This document shows, in pieces, positions 44,001-63,640 of a DNA stretch of 64,000 nt. Source of the DNA: Asterias rubens (lineage: Eukaryota > Echinodermata > Asteroidea > Forcipulatida > Asteriidae). Under the pieces are notes generated by a model. The model did not search any database. It had not been told where the DNA came from and worked only from the letters and a program-made list of their open reading frames with translations. The stretch's first letter is position 1. Each line of letters opens with the position of its first letter. The translations under genes were made by a program, and so were the position numbers. The stretch lies in NCBI RefSeq assembly GCF_902459465.1, contig NC_047081.1:8585883-8649882 (forward strand). Direction: 5' to 3'.

Positions 44001-47000
44001 TTTTATTTATTTTTTTTTGACAAAGAAAATAATTAGTTTATATCATAATGAGCTTATATAAGCTCATAATTTTCCCAGTCTCTTTTCAAATTATTTGCTA
44101 TCCTTCATGCCCATGAATTTATTACCAACATGTGGAGCCTGCGGCATGCAATCTCTCAATGTACGATATATTTTAATTAGTTCCCTTGCTGACGTTTCAT
44201 TTGAGGTGGTCGATATTTCGTATTTCTTCCCGGGCTGTTACGACCAGCTTATTACAGCAATTTGAACTTTTTATTACACCATGTCTAGGCAGAGGTTAAT
44301 TGCCTTTTGTTGAAAGGATAATATGCAATTGCCATCATGTCTATACATGATGTGAAAATCGCAGTGCTAATCACACGACAGCAATTTAACTGGGGTTCCT
44401 TGCCTAATGTTAGCATGGTTGTCAATTGTAGCAATGTTTGACAAGATCACTTGGAAAGTAGATACAATTATCGTCCTTTCACACAAGGTAAATTTTGTAA
44501 CATTTCATTTACAATCATGCTACGTGGCAAGGGACCCTTGCTAAATTGCTCTCGTGTGAAAAGCTCTTTAGTCTGTAGGGCCTTCACTTCGTTTTTGCCT
44601 GCCAGTTTTGTTCCTCAAGTTTGCAGAATTAATGATGTGATTATTTGTTCCAATAATATAATAAAAAAATATTAGGACAAGCAAGGGAATAGATCATTAT
44701 GGTAAATGATAAGTACTTTTAGGCATAAAGCAAGAAGCAAAACAAGCAAGTGTCCATATCATGTAAATCTTCGAGGGAAAAAGCAATATAGGGCCTGTTG
44801 TCTGCGTATTATTTGAAAAAGTATGGGGGTTTTTATACAATAGAAATACTACATAAAAGCTCATAAATTGTAAAACTTAATGCGGGTAATTTTTAATCTC
44901 AACAGTTCAGATTTCAAATCGCAAACCTTTTCGGTCCATTATTTTTTTTTTTTAAGGAAAGTCTGATTAATGATCCCAAAATTTTGCCGTCAAGGAAATG
45001 TGGTCAGCGGAAACAAATCGCCGAGTGAAAGTGACAAATTTCTACCGGACCTTCTGTTGTCTATTTTGTTTCAATTTATTGGTTATTACTCAAAATAAAT
45101 ATTAGTATAAAACCTTACCTGTTTTGTAACGAGTAATGGGAAGAGGTTGATAGTATAAAACAGTGTGAGAAACGGCTCCCTCTGAAGTGACGTAGTTTTC
45201 GAGAAAGAAGTAATTTTCCACGAATTTGATTCCCAAACCTCAGATTTAGAATTTGCGGTCTCGAAATCAAGCGTCTGAAAGCATCACACAACTTCGTGTG
45301 ACAAGGGTTATCTCGCAACTCACGATGACCGATTGAGCTCAAGTTTTCACAGGTTTGTTATTTTATGCATATAGGCCTATGTTGAGATACACCAAGTGAA
45401 AAGACTGGTCTTTGACAATTTATTACCAATAGTGTTTTTCTTTAACTCAAAGGTAAACATGAGTATACACATTCAAACCGGGGACAAGAATCGAGAGTCC
45501 AAGAGTCTACGGTTCGGGAAGGGTCTCAGTTGGAAAACGTGTACAAAACCAACGGGAGCTCTTGTTTACAAGTTAGAGGTTACACTGGACACCTTTGGTA
45601 ATAATTATATTGTGAAGGACCAGCACTTGGTGTTGGTAATAATTATATTGTGAAGGACCAGCACTTGGTGTATCTCAACATAATGCACAAAATAACAAAC
45701 CTGTGTAAATTTGAACTCAATTGGTCGTCGAAGTTGCGATATAATAATGGAAGAAAAACACCTTTGTCACACGAAGTTGTATGCTTTCATACAGATGCGT
45801 GATTTCGGGACCTAAAGTCTGATTCCGAGGTCTCGACATCAAATTCAAATAATATTTAAGTGGAAAATTACTTCATCTTCGAAAACTACGTTACTTCAGA
45901 GGGAATCGTTTATAACATCGTTGTATACTATCGACAGCTCTCCATTGCTTGTTATCAAGTAAGTTTGCATATGCTAAAGAGATGCTAGTAATTACCAATA
46001 ATGTTTATGCCTTTAAAGAAAAGAGGGACATTTTGATGTCCACTGGCAGGCGTATAAGCTTGTGTACGTTGTTATGGTAATCATTCACGTTCAAAACAAC
46101 AATGCCGAAAAAACGCTGAATAAATTGATTTAGAGAGCATTTTCTTTCTCTCATTAATTTGTTCACTGAACGTAGATCGATTAAAGGCACTGTACACTAA
46201 TTGGTAATTACTCAATATTAATGTGGAGCTGTTGATGGTGTACATCGTGAAAAACGGCTCCCTCTGAAGTAGTTAAAAATAAAAATAAAGGTAATGTATC
46301 ACTCAGATAATAAATTACTTCAACTGTAGACTCAGTCAGGCATCTGGAAGAACCCATCCAAATGTTGTTTTTTCTTTGATTCTCTCATGCAAAATCGATG
46401 ACAAATCGAGTCCAAATTTTCACAGGTTTGTTATTTTTATGCATGTTGGAATACACATAATAAGAATACGGGTCTTTGACAATTACCAATAGTGTCCAGT
46501 GCCTTCAGGGGCACAAGAATAAACTAATGAAAAAAAATACCCGTTCTAATCTAAACGAAAATGAAAAACCGATGGAATTGAAGAGCTTTCATCCACTTTG
46601 ATATTGTAAGCATACTGAGCACCGAGTAGGCCTAGTTGATTTTCAGTGGACGGCTCAAGTGATCCACGCTATACCGTGTCCCACTATAGGAGCCTTGAAT
46701 ATAGTTGCAATTCTTGTTGATGATTGGACGTGCTGTTGAAAGACCAACCACGGCAGAGTTATATACGTAACTACCCATAGGCCTTAAAGGCACCGGACAC
46801 CCTTGGTAAATATTGTTAAAGACCATGCAGTTTTTCTCACTTGGCGTATAATTATCTCAACTTACGCATAAAATGTCAAACCTGTGAACATTATTTGTGG
46901 TCAGTTGGTATTCGCAGTTGCAAGAGAATAATGAAAGAAAAAACATCCTTGTTGCACTTGGGTGTTTTCAGATACCTAAAACACGGCTTCATGCCTTTTC

Positions 47001-48452
47001 TAATAAACGGCTTTTAATATTTTGAGTGAGAAAAAACCTCTTTCTCAACTTCAGAGGGTGTTTCTCGCAATGTTTTATCTTATCAACAGCTCTCCAATGC
47101 TCGTTAACAAGTATTTTTTTATGCTTACAAATGTTTGTAGTAATCACCAATAGTGTCCAGTGCCTTTAAGTCAACAAGTCTTTCTCATCAAGACTGTTGG
47201 GACGCCACATCTTTGAACGAACGCACCAAGGGATCAAATTTGGTTGACAGATTTTCTCAAGGAATTCGCATCTCAAAAAGAATCCACGAAGACCCTCGGC
47301 CAAAAGGTAGCATTGAGAGCATACTTTGAAGAATTAACAGCAGAGCTTGAAGTAAACAGTACAGTGGTGGGATGTATTCCAGTCACTTTGTTTAAAAGTG
47401 TTCAAATATTTACTGTCACTTCTGTCGGTAGCCTATTAAACGAGTGCCAGCAGGGGTTGACGGGACATGGCCTTTAGTGTCCATCCAGTGTATAAGATGT
47501 AGCCCATTTCATGTAAATGCCATTAATTTAAATTTCTTGCAGTTTGGGGTCGATTTCACCACAAAGAGTTGGGACTAGTCCTAACTTAGGACTAGTCCGT
47601 ATGAGATATAGTTTTTTTTTTGTTAACTTAAGGCTAGTCCTAAGTTAGGACGAGTAACTCGTTTTAACTCCAGATAAGACCTTGTTGTTCCTGCATACAC
47701 CCTGGTGCCATCTCTCCATCTTCTTCTCTGTCTACCTCTTTTCGTTTTCCCTGTCATTGGTTGCCAATCCGTTATTCTAGTTGTCATCTATATTGTCGAA
47801 ATCGGGCAGTGTGTCCAGCCCATCTCCATTTAGCTTGTTTTATTGTCCTTATGAAGTATATCAATACTCTTACATTTCCTTCAGGGTTTAGCAAAAATTA
47901 GTAAGACAATTTCCACCGATTTTCTTTTTAGCAATCGGAACTTTTAAAATATCTGAAACCTTAAAAGGTAATTTCTCCACAAGTGTAATGACCATAACAA
48001 CTTGGTTATACGAGCACTGGAGAGTTGTTGATATATTTAAACAAAAAAAACAGAAATGACCCCCTTTCAAATAATTTAGTTTAATAGAAAGAGGTAATTT
48101 TCACCCAACAGTTTGTATCTGAGAGAGTCTGAAGGCCTGCAGCAGCCATTCTCATTCATCTGAAAGCACGCGCAATTCTATCTTTAAAGGAAACGCATAA
48201 TGTGAGGATGAGGATACAGGTGAGGATACAAGTGTTTGTCAATATTACCAAAAGGATTACCCTGCCCAGTTAAACAAATGCAGGTAATCCATTTTGTTTT
48301 TAAATCAAGAAAGAAAAAAAAAAAGAAAAAAAAAAATATATATAGATTAGTCCCGTTCGAAATACATTAAATGATTACTTACCAAAATAAATGGTTGCTG
48401 CGAAGATAAACATCCACACCACAAGACGTTGTGAAGATGGGTTAGTCTCCAT
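40793..48452 (-). CDS. Ly6/uPAR (three-finger) domain protein, three exons
   Basis: Exons (minus) 48452-48383, 41451-41303 and 41032-40793 join in frame to 152 aa. Residues 1-24 form a short signal peptide (LVVWMFIFAATIYFGA-type hydrophobic run) leading to a mature start near QGNLRCYDC. Cysteines at 30, 33, 47, 65, 72, 90, 94, 98, 110, 113, 114 and 119 end in CCGTDGCN, the diagnostic Ly6/uPAR CCxxDxCN close. A C-terminal stretch (FELGVVAVVAYKFA) preceded by Asn/Ser residues looks like a weak GPI-attachment signal. Members are small cell-surface or secreted ligands and regulators; no specific partner can be named. Each domain half is on its own exon, as in vertebrate Ly6 genes. Confidence 0.85.
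41132..41207 (+). repeat. tRNA SINE tail fragment
   Basis: CTGTGATTTTGTTCACAGGA, GTGTACAGTGCTTGCACAC; same body as 40008-40120, inside the short Ly6 intron 2. Confidence 0.65.
41303..41451 (-). CDS. Ly6 gene exon 2
   Basis: Poly-T tract and ACAG acceptor, donor GTGGGT. QGNLRCYDCDVDFKTMSNPD to PHERFCK, first half of the three-finger domain. Confidence 0.88.
41828..42210. mobile_element. Family A MITE
   Basis: TTAAAGGCAGTGGACACTGT left, CAATAGTGTCCAGTGTCTTT right. In Ly6 intron 1. Confidence 0.9.
42892..43216. mobile_element. Family A MITE
   Basis: TTAAAGGCACTGGACACTTT left, CCAATAGTGTCCAGTGCCTT right. Confidence 0.9.
43217..44348. other. Ly6 intron 1, AT-rich, with ATTT microsatellite at 43968-44012
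   Basis: A C-rich run near 43480-43510 and an (ATTT)n tract. No coding sign. Confidence 0.6.
44349..44572. mobile_element. Family J MITE
   Basis: ATCACACGACAGCAATTTAA at the left, TAAATTGCTCTCGTGTGAAA at the right, with GCAAGGGACCCTTGC and a central TCCTTTCACACAAGG. Confidence 0.75.
45073..45445. mobile_element. Family A MITE, end-eroded
   Basis: GGTTATTACTCAAAATAAAT left; right TTACCAATAGTGTTTTTCTT; the terminal GGACAC blocks are lost on the left. Confidence 0.8.
45585..46017. mobile_element. Family A MITE with 44-bp internal duplication
   Basis: ACACTGGACACCTTTGGTAA left. The segment GGTAATAATTATATTGTGAA plus GGACCAGCACTTGGTGT is present twice (45597 and 45634). Confidence 0.82.
46181..46506. 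mobile_element. Family A MITE
   Basis: TTAAAGGCACTGTACACTAA left, CCAATAGTGTCCAGTGCCTT right. Confidence 0.88.
46784..47169. mobile_element. Family A MITE
   Basis: TTAAAGGCACCGGACACCCT left, CCAATAGTGTCCAGTGCCTT right. Confidence 0.88.
47544..47665. mobile_element. Small palindromic element, GGACTAGTCC motifs
   Basis: GAGTTGGGACTAGTCCTAAC with TTAGGACTAGTCC, mirrored by GGCTAGTCCTAAGTTAGGAC. Confidence 0.7.
48383..48452 (-). CDS. Ly6 gene exon 1 (signal peptide)
   Basis: ATG at 48452, METNPSSQRLVVWMFIFAAT, donor GTAAGT. Leaves one base that pairs with CA of exon 2 to give Ala. Confidence 0.82.
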
Positions 48453-48682
48453 CTTTATAATTTAAACTGTTGAAACTTATCCTGTGGTCACGTTCTCGTC
48501 ATTTATGTTTTGAGACACCATCGCAATATCATGAGACAATTAATTTTAAACAATACCACTTTCTATTACATGCACGGCACCAAGGTACACACTTCGGCCG
48601 TAATATTTGATCAATTTACGGCGATGATATTAATCAGATCCCGCTACTATAGAAAGACCAATTCGTCCTCAAAACGAGAACT

Positions 48683-48690
48683 CTATATAG
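48683..48690 (-). promoter_or_regulatory. TATA-like box upstream of the Ly6 gene
   Basis: CTATATAG, palindromic, about 230 bp before the ATG. If used it would give a leader of roughly 200 nt with no extra intron. Position-only evidence. Confidence 0.35.
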
Positions 48691-48699
48691 ATAGGGGAG

Positions 48700-49755
48700 G
48701 AGCATTCGTCAAAACTCAGTGAAAAGCTGTTTGTTGACGCACCATCAACACGCTATCGCGGAAGATATCATCAGGTTATAGCTGGAGACGGTGCAGTGTG
48801 TTGTGTGAGCTGAGACAATCATGTATATCGATCGATGCTGGTCTAAAAGTCAACAGCCGTATCGCATAAAAGAGTACAAGTTGAAGTAATAAGACCGGCG
48901 TTACATCATAGTGTTTATGATACCATACCTCTATAGGTGGACTGCACATGACGTCATTGGCCGCCATCTTTGATGTAACGTGCACGCGTGAAAGAGAGTA
49001 GAGAGTTGTGCGCAGCGCTTTCACGCATGCACTTTTCCATTGTTTTACAATACAATACTACAATAGAATACTACTTTATTGTCCCTGCATGGGAAATTCC
49101 TTTGGCCTTATTGCTCACATTATAAAACATCACTAATTGCGGTCGATGACGTCATTATTATGTGCAATCTATTTATGGACTGTCCACACAAAAACGAGTC
49201 TAAGGAATTATTTGCGTCATCAGTATTCTTTTTATGATGATAGTGTTGAGAATCTGGTAATGTCATTTTGTAGGTCAGGTTGGCGTTGTGTTTAAAATTC
49301 CTTGTAGACGCCCACCTCGAGGACCCGGTTCGAACCACGTCGGGGCACTTAGACTTGATTCAAGTCCCGTTCCCGTTCTCAGGTCCCTAAGCATAATTAT
49401 ACCCGCCGCCGTCAAAATGTAGCTATTAATTTGTGGTCCCGTTAACAGGTTGGGGAATGCAAAACATCACAAGTTTTCTAAATTGGCACGGGATTTGGAC
49501 GTGAGTCAAGTCTACGGGGCACTCGGCTTTCAGTCTCTATACCTGACTGCATGGGCTTAAAGATGGGAACCTCTTTATGTATGTGGATTTTCCTCCCACA
49601 TTTAAAACTGAAACGTGCGTGACAGCTGGGGTGCCGCCGCCGCGTGCGCCTTGAATAAAGGCTAGAAAGTATTGTACACAGCTAGATCGCCGTGGGAGTA
49701 GACTTGAATCAAGTCCCGTTCTCGTGCGGGAGGTTAGTCTTGGTTCCAAGACAAT
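48700..49755. other. Intergenic between Ly6 and ADH5, distal part
   Basis: GC content is higher near 48890-49030 and 49300-49740. AGACTTGATTCAAGTCCCGT (49351) and AGACTTGAATCAAGTCCCGT (49699) are near-copies. No gene recognised. Confidence 0.5.
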
Positions 49756-50130
49756 TGGTGTTGCGCGGGCGCGGTCACACACAACCAACGTTCCGATTAT
49801 GCACGGCAAAAACTGTACACGTTTGTAATGAACGAACGCTAGCGGGCGCTCTGTTTCTCTGATTTCCGGATCTCCAAAGACCTTATCGCAAATACCAATG
49901 CGCAAGCGCAGACTGTTGAATGAGGTGCATTGTGGGATATATATGGATCAAATTTGGATACCAGCTAGACCACAATGCACCTAATTCCAAGCTTTACGCG
50001 CGCGCCCCGGTATTTGCGAAAAGGTCTAATCAGAGAAACAGAGCGCCCGCTAGCGTTCGTTCATTACAAGCGTGTACAGTTTTTGCCGTGCATAATCGGA
50101 ACGTTGGTTGTGTGTGACCACGCAACACCA
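49756..50130. mobile_element. Family E palindromic element, complete
   Basis: Outer arms TGGTGTTGCGCGGGCGCGGT and CACGCAACACCA are followed inward by about 120 bp of matching inverted sequence. Inner palindrome GAGGTGCATTGTGG/CCACAATGCACCTAA. GC-rich, CpG-containing. One arm also occurs at 7431-7542. Confidence 0.9.
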
Positions 50131-50131
50131 T

Positions 50132-50490
50132 TGCCTTGGATCGGACGAGTTGGTCTATAAAAAGCGTTTGTAACAATTTTTTACAAAATGCATATGGTTG
50201 GAAAGATGTTTTAAAAGTAGAATACAATGATCCACACAAGTTTGCATCGAAATTGCGAGGTTTGCCTTTTACTGTGCGAACAAACACGGTCGGCCATTTA
50301 TGGGAGTCAAAATTTTGACTCCCATCATGGAGTTTAGTCGACGAGGTAAAAGGAAAATCGTGCAATTTCGAGGCATGTTTGTGTGGATCATTGTATTCTA
50401 CATTTACAACATCTTTTTATCCATGTGCATTTCATAACAAACGGTTCTACACGCTTTTCAAAGACCAACTCGACCGATCCAAGGCAACCG
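50132..50490. mobile_element. Family D palindromic element next to family E
   Basis: TTGCCTTGGATCGGACGAGT left, CGACCGATCCAAGGCAAC right, centre TGGGAGTCAAAATTTTGACT. Starts one base after family E ends. Confidence 0.9.
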
Positions 50491-50765
50491 ATCCAATGTG
50501 TGGTCCAGGCAGGTATGAATGAGTATCACAAAACAAAGCTTTCTGAGATTGGAACGGGAATGGGACTTCAGTCAGGTCTAGGCCGAGTGCAAAGAGCGAA
50601 CCGTGTGCAAAAAAGTCTTTTAAAAAACGCCCTCTTTTGAAATACTGTTATAGTAATTCTTTTCGTCCAAAGTGATTGACCGGAGTCGTTTTTGGTTGCC
50701 GGAGACTGTTGTCAATTTCCCACATAATTCCACTCTCAGTGATTGTAAGCATGTCTGATACTGCT
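50292..50765 (+). repeat. Tandem duplication, copy 1 (half of family D plus ADH5 promoter and start codon)
   Basis: Copy 1 50292-50765 and copy 2 50766-51267 are direct repeats. The unit runs from the family D centre (GGCCATTTATGGGAGTC) through the ADH5 upstream region to ATGTCTGATACTGCT. The junction shares GG/GGCC microhomology. Copies differ by small indels and a few substitutions. Confidence 0.93.
50751..50765 (+). pseudogene. Orphan copy of ADH5 exon 1 start
   Basis: Reads MSDTAG exactly as the true exon, then runs into family D sequence and stops after 13 codons. It has lost AAG|GTATGC, so it has no splice donor. Confidence 0.9.
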
Positions 50766-51252
50766 GGCCATTTATGGGAGTCAAAATTTTGACTCCCATA
50801 AATGGCCGACCGTGTTAGTCGACGAGGTAAAAGGAAAATCGTGCAATTTCGAGGCATGTTTGTGTGGATCATTGTATTCTACATTTACAACATCTTTTTA
50901 CCCATGTGCATTTCATAACCATGTCATAACAAACGGTTACACACGCTTTTCAAAGACCAACTCGACCGATCCAAGGCAACGTATTCCAATGTGGTCCAGG
51001 CAGAGCAGGTAGGGGAATGCAGAGTATCACAAAACAAAAGCTTTCTGAGATTGGAACGGGAATGGGACTTCAGTCAGGTCTAGGCCGAGTGCAAAGAGCG
51101 AACCGTGTGCAAAAAAGTCTTTTAAAAAACGCCCTCTTTTGAAATACTGTTACAGTAATTCTTTTAGTCCAAAGTGATTGACCGGAGTCGTTTTTGGTTG
51201 CCGGAGACTGTTGTCAATTTCCCACATAATTCCACTCTCAGTGATTGTAAGC

Positions 51253-51267
<15 letters not shown>
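50766..51267 (+). repeat. Tandem duplication, copy 2 (active-site copy leading to ADH5 exon 1)
   Basis: Carries the right half of family D (to about 50985), then the ADH5 upstream region. Compared with copy 1 it has a 12-base insertion near 50922 and a changed CAGGCAGAGCAGGTAGGGG segment. Confidence 0.92.
51008..51252 (+). promoter_or_regulatory. ADH5: Probable ADH5 promoter and 5' leader
   Basis: About 245 bp between the last family D copy and the ATG. It contains an inverted CCAAT motif (ATTGG, 51050-51054), also kept in copy 1 at 50548-50552, and no TATA box, as in vertebrate ADH5. Promoter status is inferred from position. Confidence 0.5.
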
Positions 51268-60040
<8,773 letters not shown>

Positions 60041-60073
60041 GAGGCGGCGACAACGATATCTGCTGAGCAGGCA

Positions 60074-60252
60074 TGGGCCAATTTCATAGATCTGCTTAAG
60101 CAAAAAATACTGCTTACAAAATTAAGCAAGCAGAATATCAGCCACAGATAGTACCTGTGATATTGTATTTTGGTTGGTAACTTCATTCTGGTAAGCATAA
60201 TTATTTTGTGGTTAGCCACTTTGTTTTGCTTAAGCTCTTTGACATTTGGCCC
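60074..60252. mobile_element. Family K MITE in ADH5 3' region
   Basis: GGGCCAATTTCATAGATCTG to CTTTGACATTTGGCCC. Starts 34 bp after the stop, so probably in the 3' UTR; the helicase gene has the same arrangement. Confidence 0.78.
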
Positions 60253-60562
60253 AGATGACTCCCCAGTTTCACACTACATGTATATTTGTTATGTAATTTC
60301 TTGAAAAGAAAATTAACTTTGATTTGATATCTATGATGTCATTATAAATTAACAACCAAATCATTCTTGAAAATAGAGCAAATCTCAAAAAATATTCCTC
60401 AGATTGTAGCATCATTTCATTGTGTTTCTGTAGTAAAAAAAAACAGAAGAAAATGTAATATTGTGTCTTTAGCCTTAGCAGGGATACCTTGCCTACTTTT
60501 AGCATGGTTGTAAAGTTTTGCTTTTTGCACTTCTAGTGAAAAGGTGAACAATGTTTGGACTG

Positions 60563-60951
60563 CTTAAAGGCAGTGGACACTATTGGTAATTACTTAAAAT
60601 AATTATTAGCATAAAACCTCACTTGGTGACAACTAATGGGGGGAGGTTGATGGTATAAAACATTGTGAGAAACAGCTCCCTCTGAAGTGACATGGTTTTC
60701 GAGAAAGAAGTAATTTTCCATGAATTTAATTTCGAGACCTCAGATTTAGAATTTGCGGTCTTGAAATCAAGCATCTGAAAGCACACAACTTTGTGTGACA
60801 AGGGTGTTTTTTTCCTTTCAGTTTTGTCTCGCAACTTCGACAACCGTTTCAGCTCAAATTTTCACAAGTTTGTTATTTTATGCATATATTGAGATACACC
60901 AACTGTGAAGGCTAGTCTTTGACAATTACCAATAGTGTCCAGTGTCTTTAA
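60563..60951. mobile_element. Family A MITE
   Basis: TTAAAGGCAGTGGACACTAT left, CCAATAGTGTCCAGTGTCTT right. Confidence 0.9.
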
Positions 60952-61421
60952 GGTCCTTAGTGAAATCTTCTTAAACATGGCTTTTCTTAAACATGGCTTA
61001 ATGTTGCCGCGCCCACAACAATTGCGGTGGTGCACTGTGCTTTAGTTGTGGTGTCCTTTGCAAAGTTCCAGTACAAATTGACTGTTTCCTCTTAGAAATG
61101 CCCCTTACCAGAGCCAAATGGGTGTGCCCCCCCTTCTAGAGCGGCTCAAGGCCTTTGTTAATTCGTTAATCAAAGCACATAAATTGACATAGATCCCAAA
61201 TATTAAATAATATGAATGTTAAACATGACCATGTGATCTGTGCCTATGAATATGATTGGTTTGATACTTGATAGTCATTGAAAATGAAACACAATAAAAA
61301 AACATGAGGCAAAGAAATGAAATTGTAATTATTTATTGTTTTCTTTAGTCATCATATCAAAGTAGTAACGGCTTACTTTAGTGTGTAGGATTTGAAACAG
61401 TGCGTGGTGAAGAAACAACCA

Positions 61422-61783
61422 AGTGAGGTTTGTGGAGAGACCATGTAACAAATCTCTTCATGAGCCGTGTTGGTTCTGAGAAGAACCCGTGGTCTAACAA
61501 CTTGATATTTCGATCAGTATGCTCCGATTGTCTTTAGGAGAATGTTGAAACACAGGCCGGACACTTCACGGAGACAACGATGGCGATTGCCTCCATGCCC
61601 CCTAGTCATTGCCTTGGTGCCCTTGAAATGCTCCAGTGGAAATTGTTTTCCTCAAAATGCCTTGGTGCCCTTGCTCTTTCAAAAATGATACAGGCCTGAA
61701 TGATTTCTTAAACTACTGGTTTTTCTCAGTTCCTCCACAGCTCTTATGAGCTTTTCTTACATGGTGTCTCCACAAACCTCACT
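61422..61783. mobile_element. MITE with AGTGAGGTTTGTGGAGA ends carrying a nested family H copy
   Basis: AGTGAGGTTTGTGGAGA left and TCTCCACAAACCTCACT right, exact inverses. Family H (GGACACTTCACGGAG to ATACAGGCCTG) fills 61556-61702. Distantly like family G. Confidence 0.78.
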
Positions 61784-62241
61784 GGATCCTAGTGTCCTTA
61801 ACACAATATAATTATTTGTAATTTGAAAATGCTTTATTTTCAACCCATGGCGGGATCTTATCAACATTCTTGCGTTCAATCCTCTACCCAAATGCTTATA
61901 AAACACCACGTCATTTATACAAAAATAACCAACATTATGATAGTCTGACCCATCCAAGAGAGTTTCTGAAACTTTAAATTATTCAATTGCCCGTTCCTAA
62001 TCTACTCATGAAAAAGTAATCTACTTTCAAATAGGTTAACTTTTTTATGAGCTATCTAGCCCTATATTACAATTACATAAACCCATTGGTACTTCACCCA
62101 TGTTTTTATTTCTGCAATTCTAAAACCTAAAATGACAAATGTATTGAAAGTAAAGATCGTATATTTCTGAAATTTTACAGTGTAAGTATTTGTAACATTG
62201 AACATTTGTGAAAGAAGCCAGCGTCCTTAAGTAGTCGACAT
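61784..62241. other. METAP1: Intergenic and probable METAP1 3' UTR
   Basis: AT-rich. A minus-strand AATAAA at 62105-62110 lies 132 nt past the METAP1 stop and is the likely poly(A) signal. Confidence 0.55.
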
Positions 62242-62408
62242 TTACATCTGATCTAAGAAGTGCGGCTGACCGTTCTTTTCTCTTCTGGCCGTTAAAACCT
62301 CACATCCAGTCTCGGTCACCAAGAGCGTGTGTTCAAACTGGGCTGACCGTTTACCGTCCTGAGTGACTGCTGTCCAGTTATCCGGCCAGGTGTCATCCCT
62401 CCATGAAC
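62242..62408 (-). CDS. METAP1: METAP1 last exon
   Basis: Acceptor [27 protein letters not shown] to GQPHFLDQM and stop at 62242-62244. Confidence 0.95.
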
Positions 62409-63640
62409 CTGGACAATTGAAAAAATACCAACCATAACAAATAAACAGCAACTATAGTGTCACATATTCTCATACAGAACGTAGCAAAACCTCAACAAGC
62501 TATGCATTTTATTTTCAAAACAAAAAAACTTAACAGGCACTTAGAGTTAAAAGTCGTCGTTTATTCACCGTACCTTCACATATCATTGGTTCAATGGTGA
62601 AAGCATGACCTGGTTTCATCACACCTGTTGCCTTGTTCTCTGTAGAGAAATAAGAAATTTTTCAAGATTTGTTTGTTTTTTATGATAAGTAATAAGGATT
62701 TCAAAAGTGTCAACATCCAGTGGTTAGGAAACATAGATATATGGAGGGATTGCCCTTAACTTTTTTTTTCAACTGGCCAGCAGGACCAGCTGGCTTGTTT
62801 TTTCACTGGTCCGCCAGGTTTTTGACTGGTCCGTCAATTTCTTTTTAAATTTTTTTAAACTAAAAGTATACTGTTGTATACCAACTGCTTGATTTCCGAT
62901 TGTCGCTATTTCAAAACTCAACATGAATTGCAACGTCAACTTGACTGCACTGGAAGTTATACTTTATTTATGTGTACCAAGTTATTGTGTTCGTAAGGGG
63001 CTCATTAATTTGAGAGTAATTTTTCTTTAAAAATGTAAAAACAATAATGTTATTAAAATTAATTTAAAAACAGGTCAAATTATTTGTCAGAGCAAATTGG
63101 AAAATTTAATATGATCTTTATTTAGGTAGCTTTTAAGTCCACGGTTTATTGTAAGCACTCGACACCGAAGTATTCCCAAGTAAGAAGAACCTTTTTATTT
63201 TAAAAAGAAGAAAAAGTTTTTACTAAACAAAAATCCACTTTAAAACCTACTGTTAAAATATCATTAACTTTTAATGTATTGGGGAGGGTTACGTGCGACC
63301 GCTCAAGTTATTTTATTATGTATATTATTGTAGTTTTAATAAGTATTCATAAACATTACACGGCGAAATTTGTTAGTTCTGGGCAGTCAAGCCCGGCACC
63401 GCCAACTGTGGCTACAACACTGAATGCAGTGTAAAAGTTCAAGTAAGTTTTTTCTTTGTCAACGCAAAACTATTTTAAGAAAAAAATTGAACTTACTTGC
63501 ATAATGAGGAACACTTGGAGCAGTATGGAACAACCTATGAATACCATGACCGCAGTAAGTTCGTACCACCGAGTACTTATGAGCCTGGGCATGTTTCTGG
63601 ATGATGTCTCCCATCTCACGATAACGTACGCCAGGTCTCA
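62242..63640 (-). CDS. METAP1: Methionine aminopeptidase 1 (METAP1), last three exons
   Basis: Cytosolic dimetal peptidase that removes initiator Met from nascent chains. Exons (minus) 63640-63497, 62639-62574 and 62408-62242 join in frame to the C-terminal 125 residues. [39 protein letters not shown] (active-site His), [20 protein letters not shown] (metal Glu in IEP), [20 protein letters not shown] (metal Glu in FEHT) and [23 protein letters not shown] spans the first joint and ICEG the second, exactly as in vertebrate type 1 enzymes. The N-terminal zinc fingers and the two metal Asp residues lie beyond the right edge. Confidence 0.96.
62574..62639 (-). CDS. METAP1: METAP1 penultimate exon
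   Basis: Acceptor TCTACAG, donor [26 protein letters not shown] plus E and a split Gly. Confidence 0.95.
62640..63496. other. METAP1: METAP1 intron
   Basis: AT-rich. 63375-63435 resembles the reverse complement of 35215-35280 (GCATTCAGTGTTGTGTAGCC), a small dispersed repeat. Confidence 0.5.
63497..63640 (-). CDS. METAP1: METAP1 exon with active-site His
   Basis: Acceptor CTAACAG, donor [26 protein letters not shown] to APSVPHYA and a split Lys. Confidence 0.95.

Noticed and set aside
49537-49905. 122-codon minus-strand frame
   Set aside because: Lies in the family E palindrome and GC-rich flank; the same peptide text appears reversed at 49975-50160.
50751-50792. Second ADH5 gene
   Set aside because: Only the promoter and first six codons are duplicated; the frame ends in family D sequence after 13 codons.
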